Shown here one piece after another: positions 58,255 to 64,000 of a stretch of 64,000 nucleotides of DNA (the first letter of the stretch is position 1; the number at the start of each line of letters is the position of its first letter). The notes beneath the pieces were generated by a model. It ran no database searches and was not told the origin of the DNA. It worked only from the letters and a program-made list of their open reading frames with translations. Both the position numbers and the translations under genes were made by a program. Source of the stretch: Gonatopus flavifemur (lineage: Eukaryota > Arthropoda > Insecta > Hymenoptera > Dryinidae); contig JAFFJZ010000004.1 of assembly GCA_018340375.1 (NCBI GenBank), forward strand, positions 39,716,001 to 39,780,000, read 5' to 3'.

Positions 58255-58848
58255 AATGCCAATATTGAGTCATGCTATTACCAATGGTCGGTGCTACATT
58301 GAAAATCAATTTCCATCGTGACCAGGTCAAAATTTGTGGCAATATTCAACCAGATTTCAAATGATTCCCACTTTAAATAGAATTTATCGTTCCTCTCAAT
58401 ATTGGACCAAGGATAAGCCAAGCAAGAGCCAAGCCTGGCTGAAGTACACTGTAAAAACTTTCTATGGGAAACTTTACGTAAATGTTCAGAAGTAGTTAAC
58501 ACATACTTGCGTTAAGAATTTTCCGTATTTCGCCAGAAGTTTGCTGGAAAAGAATAGTAAAAATCCCATGAAGTTCGAAATTTTCAGTTAAATTTCATAC
58601 ACGTGTACCGAAAATTGATTTTCTATCCCATGATCAGAATTTTCCGATTGCTGCGTACAGGAAAATTCTTATTATTTTTTACAATGTAGGTTGACAACCG
58701 AAATTCGTTGAACACCGACATAGTGGCAACATTTCATTTCTTGTTAATCAACAGTGAATATTTATAGATTGCCAAGCCTTGCCTGTCCACATTGCACAAG
58801 TTATACTCTATCGTCAACACTGGCGGAGCCTAAAAATTTGTATATGGG
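58255..58848. repeat. GCCAAGC dispersed repeat with a MITE inserted
   Basis: It starts aatgccaatattgagtcatgctattacc and ends tttgtatatggg, paralleling 53945-54600 and 61640-62003. The MITE 58447-58686 interrupts it; a small deletion accompanies the left junction compared with the other copies. Confidence 0.65.
58447..58686. repeat. CACTGTAAAAA-type MITE
   Basis: It is 240 bp, with ends CACTGTAAAAA and TTTTTTACAATG and TA on both sides (58445-58446, 58687-58688). It contains the same ttaacacatacttgcgttaag and ccgattgctgcgtacaggaaaatt phrases as the copies at 40065 and 21562. Confidence 0.75.
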
Positions 58849-59805
58849 TATTCATCAAAACAATATCTAAAAATATCAATAGATGGCTCCGAACCTCCCC
58901 AGTTTTCTTCGAATTATATCCTTCTGAATCTTTATGAATTGTTCTAAATCCTTTCCATTCTCCTCATTACATTACAATTTAGATTTGATATTGTTTATTC
59001 TGTTGAGCGTTACCGTCTTTGTTGTACTCCTCCTCTTTCTCCTTTTCTTCTTCCTCTTCTCTTCTTCCGACGGTGTGTGATTTCCTTTTCTTATCCTTTT
59101 AACGACTTGTTCGCCCACAGGACCTACAATCATTCGATCCTACAGCACTTACAAACGTGTGTTCTTCTGCATTGACATCTACATATACAAATATGGATAC
59201 ACAAAGGGTGAGCCAACAGAAACTCACTTACTGAAATAGAATAAGAAGCGTGGCGAATTCGCATTGTTCTGAAATTCCTTCGAATTTGAATTCAATTTGT
59301 TTATCGCAGATGAAATGGGATGTATCACTGTGTCCAAAAACTCAGACTAGTGTTCATTTTCTTTGAAAAAATCTTCATTTATTCTTTGAGGAGTGCAATC
59401 CTCACGCCAAGTGAGTGACAATTCACTCTTATGGAGTGAAAACTTACTCTTTAGAAGTGGAATTCCACTCTTGTTGGACTTGCAGATTTTCACTCTTTGG
59501 GAGTAGATTTTCACTCCAAGAAATTTAGAGGGCACTCAAATTTTCAGAGATTTTGAATGATTTTCAAAAAAAATTCAGAGGTTCTTAGAAATATTCTTAG
59601 ATACTCAGAAATTAAGCGGAAAAAGGTGCCCGATAAGTAAGTGTCTTCCAAAATTCTTCAATGAGGTTTAGAGTTTGCAGTGCCATCTTGAAGGGAGGTT
59701 TGGGGGGGGGGGCTATAGCTTGTCAGCGGGGGCCCCTTTCTCTCAAATCATTATCCAAAACCATTATAATTTGAATTTTTGAATCCCGTGAAGAGGCCTC
59801 CTTTA
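58849..59805. other. Non-coding stretch
   Basis: Pyrimidine-rich sequence near 59030-59100. Array of actctt/cactcc words at 59390-59520 (ttcactctt, ttactctttag). Ten-G run at about 59703-59712. No gene. Confidence 0.35.
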
Positions 59806-60002
59806 CATTGAGAACCCAATTTTTCAGATTGAAAGAAAATTTTCTTTGCCCTCATTCTAATAAATATTTTTTTCAATGGAAAAATTCTTCATCAGATTAA
59901 AACAAAAAATTTTCAAATTGAGATAGAAATATATTTTTTCTTGAATTCGAAGAATACAATTTCAATTCAATGAAAAATGTTTTCATTGGAATGAACTATC
60001 TT

Positions 60003-60820
60003 TCCCGGTATCACGTTCAAATATCCCGGTCAATTGATCCCGGTTAAAATATCCCGGTCATTTGATCCCATAGTTAAATATCCCCGTACGAAAATATCCC
60101 ATAACTGGAAGATCCCCATACCATTGTATCCCATTTTCAATTTTTTAATTGTTTTTGTTTTGTATTTTCGGGTGGTTGTATTGTGATTTCGAATGGTTTT
60201 ATTGATGGTTAATGGTTCTAATTCGAATGGTATTTCTATCCAAATATTAAGCTAGTAGAGGTGTAGGTGGACCAGATAATAATTTTTTTCTCCTCACACT
60301 AATTTACCTCGCACTAATAATGCTGTGGAGGGATGGCATCGTGCTTTTAATGAGCATGTTCGCATCAGTCATGCCAATATGGGACAGTTTATCAACTGTT
60401 TAAAGGAAGAGCAGAGTGTGACAGAGTTGACGGTTGAGCAGCATCGAGCTGGTCGTATTGTGAACACTGTTGAACGCCGAAAATATTTAAGTTACAAGGC
60501 AAGATTGAAAAATGTTGTTGGTGTGTATGATGGGATAGATAAATTGTCATACTTGAAGAGTGTTGCGCACAATGTTGTGTTGTGAAGTGGTTCTTTTGTA
60601 ATTTTGCATTGCCATATGAGATTATAAGTATATATTTGCAACGGATTTTTTCCTTTTGTTTTGACATTGTAGAATGGAGATGTTTAATGTGAGATTATTT
60701 TCTGCGGAGATATTTTTGTATGGGGATATTCTTGTATGGGGATATTTTTGTACGGGATATTTTGACCGGGTTATTTTTTCCGGGAGATTCAGTCCGGGAT
60801 CAATTGTAGTGCAGCCACCT
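60003..60820. mobile_element. MULE-like relic with atatcccgg-rich ends
   Basis: The left 130 bases and right 130 bases consist of atatcccggt/gatcccgg/atatcccc words, mirrored between the two ends. The terminal repeats are scrambled and the target duplication cannot be read. Between them lies the C-terminal piece of a transposase (60286-60585). Confidence 0.6.
60286..60585 (+). pseudogene. C-terminal fragment of a MULE-like transposase
   Basis: The open phase reads RTNNAVEGWHRAF, followed by NEHVRISHANMGQFINCLKE and a helical, charged tail ending TGA-like stop at 60583-60585. The TNNAVEGWHRAF motif and the following predicted helix (FINCLKEEQ) are characteristic of the region after the catalytic core in Mutator-like transposases of animals. 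The zinc-binding N-terminus and the DDE core are absent. It is bordered by terminal-repeat-like words on both sides, so the fragment is the remnant of an internally deleted element. Assignment rests on motif memory only. Confidence 0.6.
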
Positions 60821-60893
60821 TTGAAAACCAAGATTTATCAGAATGGGGGCAAAGAAATTTTCTCTGAATCTAAGAAATCGGGCTCTCAGTGTA

Positions 60894-61254
60894 AAATTTA
60901 GCCATAGGCCTGTTTTTGTCAAGAGCCGGCACTGACAGTTTTGCTGTGGAATTCAGAAAAATTGCCACAGAAATTTCTTTACCAGAGCTGCTTTGCGAAT
61001 AGCTTCACGAGAACAAAGTATAACACTCGAATAATGTTCTTCGTTCACAGTTTGGGCCAGCGGAAAAAACTCTTGCTGCATGATACCACAATAATCACAG
61101 AACACTGTGAGGATAACCTTGACTTTTGAGCAAGTTTCGCGTGATTCTTCCGGTCTTGCTTCACCTTTGGCACGATATTCAATCGATTGGTCGGTTGTTT
61201 CTGGATCATAATCATGGTAAGAGCCCTCTGGTGTAACCTGTAACAAAGAACGAT
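60894..61254. other. Non-coding stretch
   Basis: No recognisable gene; apparently single-copy. Confidence 0.3.
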
Positions 61255-62003
61255 TTACTGTTTTTGCAGAGAATTATTTGAGCCTTATATATTCCTTGCA
61301 TACATCTCTCACTACTCACGAGAAATGTTCGATCGGTAACTTAGCTACACTGAGTAAAATTATCTATTATAAATTACTAGACTCGCTAGTATATTGAGGA
61401 TATGCTTGCATTTTAAGGTTATATACCAAACATTCTTACCAAAAGCATCAGACTTTCTATTATAAAATGTCATTATCCTACCATTAACTCTCAGAAAGCC
61501 TGGTACTTTTGAAGAGAATGTTTGGTATATAACTCCAAAATGCAAGTATATCCGCAACATACTAGCGAGTCTGGTAATTTATAATAGACAATTTTTCTCC
61601 GTGTAGCAATTCAGCCGTCAAGAGTTAAAATCAAGGAGCATGCCAATATTGAGCCATGCTATTACCACTGATCGGCGCTACATTGAAAAACAATTTTTAC
61701 CCAGACTGGACCAAAGTTTGTGGCAATATTCAACCACGTTTCAAAAGATCTTCACTTTCGATAGAATCTATTGTTCGGTCAATGTTGGACCAAGGATGAG
61801 CCAAGCAAACACCAAGCCTGGCGGAATTGTGAATCAATGGTAGACTGACAACGGAAATTCGTTGAACACCGATTTCGGTGCAACATTATAATTGTTGTAA
61901 ATCAACATTAAATATTTATAGACTGCCAAGCCTTGGTTGTCAACATTGCGTCAAGCTATATTTCATTGTCAGCATTGGCGGAACCTGAAAATTTTTATAT
62001 GGG
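61255..62003. repeat. GCCAAGC dispersed repeat with a MITE inserted
   Basis: It runs from ctctggtgtaacctgtaac to ctgaaaatttttatatggg. It parallels 53790-54600 and, inverted, 19126-19740. The MITE at 61348-61603 interrupts it. Confidence 0.7.
61348..61603. repeat. CACTGAG/CACGGAG foldback with confirmed empty site
   Basis: It is 256 bp with arms of about 90 bases: cactgagtaaaattatctatt mirrored by aatagacaatttttctccgtg, and so on through ttatataccaaacattct. TA lies on both sides (61346-61347, 61604-61605). The related repeat at 53912-53945 lacks it and has a single TA (cagctagcaattcag). Confidence 0.9.
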
Positions 62004-62600
62004 TGGTATATAACATGCATAACTCAATAAGTGAACTTAAATATAAGCTTCGACATTCATAATATACTGTTCCCATAACAACAATGAGAAGCAATGTGTT
62101 TTTATCTTCAAATCTTATTGAACCCCTACAAATTACGTCAGGACCGGAATGATAATTCATGGTTTATAAAAAATGGAGCAGCTTCAAGCTAGAATTTCTT
62201 TCGAAGAATGAAAATTGATAGTGTATACTTCAACACAAACCAAAAAATTTAGCTCAATGCGATTCAATATATAACTTCTTCCTCCACTTTATAACTGAAG
62301 CAACGTCATTTGTCATGTTAATTTGGTATGCAAAAATTGTTTTCCCAAAGTATGTTTCTGCACGAAATTCATAGTATGCAACTACTAACAATTATTTTAT
62401 ATCTCTCTAACAACTCCCTGCATTTTGACTTGGAATATCTGTTAAGGATTAAAAGTTATATCAACTTGAAAAATAGCTCAAGTATCTTTTGTAATAATAT
62501 ATAAGCGTATCTTTGCACCTTTGTTGTACACAATACATTGTTTCTACTGCCGGATTTTAACAGATTGGAGGCTCGTTTTGTCAACTTGTGAATCAAAAAT
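62004..62600. other. Non-coding stretch
   Basis: No gene or repeat recognised. Confidence 0.3.
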
Positions 62601-63065
62601 ACCTGAATTGAAGCTTGTTCTTTGAGATTTTGGCCAGCTTTTTGAACTTTGGTCCCACTGTGCGACGGTCTCATTCGAAGAAATGGAGTGTTTTTTGTAC
62701 CAATCGACATTTGATGGATCTGAAGCTCGAAATATCTTCTAAAACGGAGTCAACTGATGCTTTTGAAATGTCAGCATCATCAACAAGGTTCCTCATTGTT
62801 AATCTACGGGTTTGGAGCACTAAATCTCGGATTTATTGAACTTGATTTTCATCGGTAGCGGTTGATGATCCTCCGGGTCGCTCTTTGTCTTCAACTCGTT
62901 CTCGGCTCCCTTTGAACCGTTTATGCCACTTTTAAACCTTTATTTTCGACAAAGTTTATTCACTGGAGGCCTTCTGCAACATTCCCATTGTTTTGGCAGC
63001 AGAAATTCCTTTTCGTAAACAAAATTTAATTCAACTTCTTCGCTCAACAGAATCAGACATTGTAA
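62600..63065 (-). pseudogene. Decayed mariner transposase, N-terminal region
   Basis: On the minus strand, starting at about 63062, the phrase MSDSVERR is followed by IKFCLRKGISAAKTMGMLQKA, then KWHKRFKGSRERVEDKERPGG, then LTMRNLVDDADISKAS. This is the order of the N-terminal helix-turn-helix domain of one mariner lineage. At least three in-frame stops break it, and the frame is lost further on. The catalytic domain is absent or unrecognisable. The element's downstream inverted repeat cannot be seen; the upstream side may be near gtgctaccaacttaaaaaata at 63150. Confidence 0.65.
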
Positions 63066-63224
63066 ACTTTGTCGAAATTACTTCTCGTGTCGTAAAAAAT
63101 CGAGCGTAGCTGAAACATTAGTGAAGTTTAGCACAGGTGTCAGTCAAAGTGCTACCAACTTAAAAAATACATATATATATATTCTTGGAATTTGATACAC
63201 TCGCGGAATTTAAATCGAAACCTA

Positions 63225-63528
63225 CCCTGCGTCAAAAATCCGATTTAAACTTATTAACTCGTCAATCAGTTTGAATCAGATTTTTGTCCAGGAATTTTCC
63301 TATTTCATCTCATTCAAATATAATCGGTTTGAAATTTCCACTCAACGGGACATAATCAGTAAATTCGAATGTACGTGATCCGAATTTCTTAATTATATCT
63401 CATTTAGTAAAATTTCTTATTCAAACCGATTGGATTTGAATAAGATCAAATAGGAAAATTCCTGGACAAAAATCTGATTCATACTGATTGGCCAAGTAAT
63501 AGATTTGAATCGGATTTTTCAAGCAGGG
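63225..63528. repeat. CCCTGCGTC foldback MITE
   Basis: It is 304 bp with ends CCCTGCGTCAAAAATCCGAT and ATCGGATTTTTCAAGCAGGG and TA on both sides (63223-63224, 63529-63530). The arms of about 110 bases hold ttttgtccaggaattttcc. A diverged relative is at 38978-39158. Confidence 0.8.
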
Positions 63529-63530
63529 TA

Positions 63531-64000
63531 GTCTTACTTTTTGCACATTATTGCACGCACCGCGGTGAATCGCTGCTGTATTGATTTTTTTCTTCCTCAA
63601 GATGTAATCTGGGATGAAAAATTTTTATCAAGACACGGGTAAATGGAATAACAGATCAAAATATATCGAACCTCAAATTTGATCGTATAATTGTGTTTTA
63701 CATATTTTCCAAAGATAGGGAAATTCGTGATAGCAGTATAACCTACGCTTCCATTATGTTGTGATCCTAAAAGCATTAAATGCTCATCATAAATTCCGTG
63801 CCGTCGAGACATTAGCTTCTCGAGTTGTCGTGCCCATGGTCAGTCTCTTTCATGCTGTGACACAGTAACGATAGAAATCTCATTTTGAGGATGGAAACAA
63901 AAGGACGAACAATTCTAATAATAAAAAAAAAGGAAAACCGCCTGGTGAAATATATTGACATCTTTGGATTTTTATACACCAAAATGAAGATTTTTGCAAT
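63531..64000. other. Non-coding stretch to the window end
   Basis: No gene or repeat recognised; short open frames have no recognisable domain. Confidence 0.3.

Larger units (their letters stand above)
59806..60891. repeat. CACTGAGAACCC-type MITE, copy 3, split by a MULE relic
   Basis: It begins cattgagaacccaattt and ends ctaagaaatcgggctctcagtg, with TA on both sides (59804-59805, 60892-60893). The left part (59806-59998) and right part (60829-60891) together match copies 1 and 2. The intervening 830 bp is a different element. Confidence 0.75.

Noticed and set aside
1..64000. Integrated virus or toxin genes
   Set aside because: I saw no capsid, envelope, viral polymerase or toxin-like motifs; the only polymerase is of non-LTR retrotransposon type.

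Overview
This looks like nuclear DNA of an arthropod, most probably an insect. The sequence is AT-rich, has one canonical eukaryotic tRNA-Asp gene, carries mauritiana-type mariner transposons, and shows no bacterial operon structure, rRNA or CRISPR. I recognise no complete host protein gene. The only intact genes I can defend are the mariner transposase (15298-16335, +) and tRNA-Asp(GTC) (28624-28695, -). Two more mariner relics (13.6 kb and 62.7 kb), an internal fragment of a non-LTR reverse transcriptase (42.4-44.8 kb) and the C-terminal piece of a MULE-like transposase (60.3 kb) are dead.

Most of the window is non-autonomous foldback (MITE-like) DNA. Three groups of ends recur. (1) Termini starting CCC and ending GGG, in many subfamilies (CCCGAAGAGAACATGAAG, CCCAAGCAGCA, CCCAATCAAACA/CCCAACAAACA, CCCTAATAGCAC, CCCACACAGGACA, CCCCAAGAGAAC, CCCTGGTTAAAA, CCCTGCGTC, CCCGGGTGG), usually flanked by a 2-bp direct repeat. 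(2) Termini CAC(T/G)GAG, often followed by AAAA, flanked by TA or another 2-bp repeat. (3) Termini CACTGTAAAA, flanked by TA or AA. Many interiors are irregular arrays of one short, mostly palindromic word (AACGTT, AGATATCT, AATATT, AGATCT, GAATTC, TTGCTG/CAGCAA).

Layout. 0-4 kb: a multi-layer nest of foldbacks. 4-7 kb: AT-rich unique DNA and one weak exon candidate. 7.2-8.7 kb: five inverted copies of a 230-bp unit. 9.3 kb: 87-bp tandem repeat. 11-17 kb: foldbacks, a dead mariner and an intact mariner. 17-23 kb: GC-rich hairpin, GCCAAGC-type repeats, a GA-rich unique stretch. 23-27 kb: a four-layer nest and three copies of the CCCGAAG family. 27-33 kb: foldbacks and tRNA-Asp. 33.6-36.1 kb: a 228-bp satellite with MITE insertions. 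37-41 kb: nested palindromes. 42-45 kb: a MITE carrying a reverse-transcriptase fragment that itself contains a second copy of the MITE. 45-52 kb: mostly unique DNA with possible host regulatory or exon sequence. 52-55 kb: a 2.8-kb foldback with further insertions. 55-64 kb: unique DNA, MITEs, MULE and mariner relics.

The host repeats contain duplicated arms and related copies, so several insertions can be compared with an uninterrupted version of their own target inside this window. That gives internal evidence for target-site duplications without any database search.
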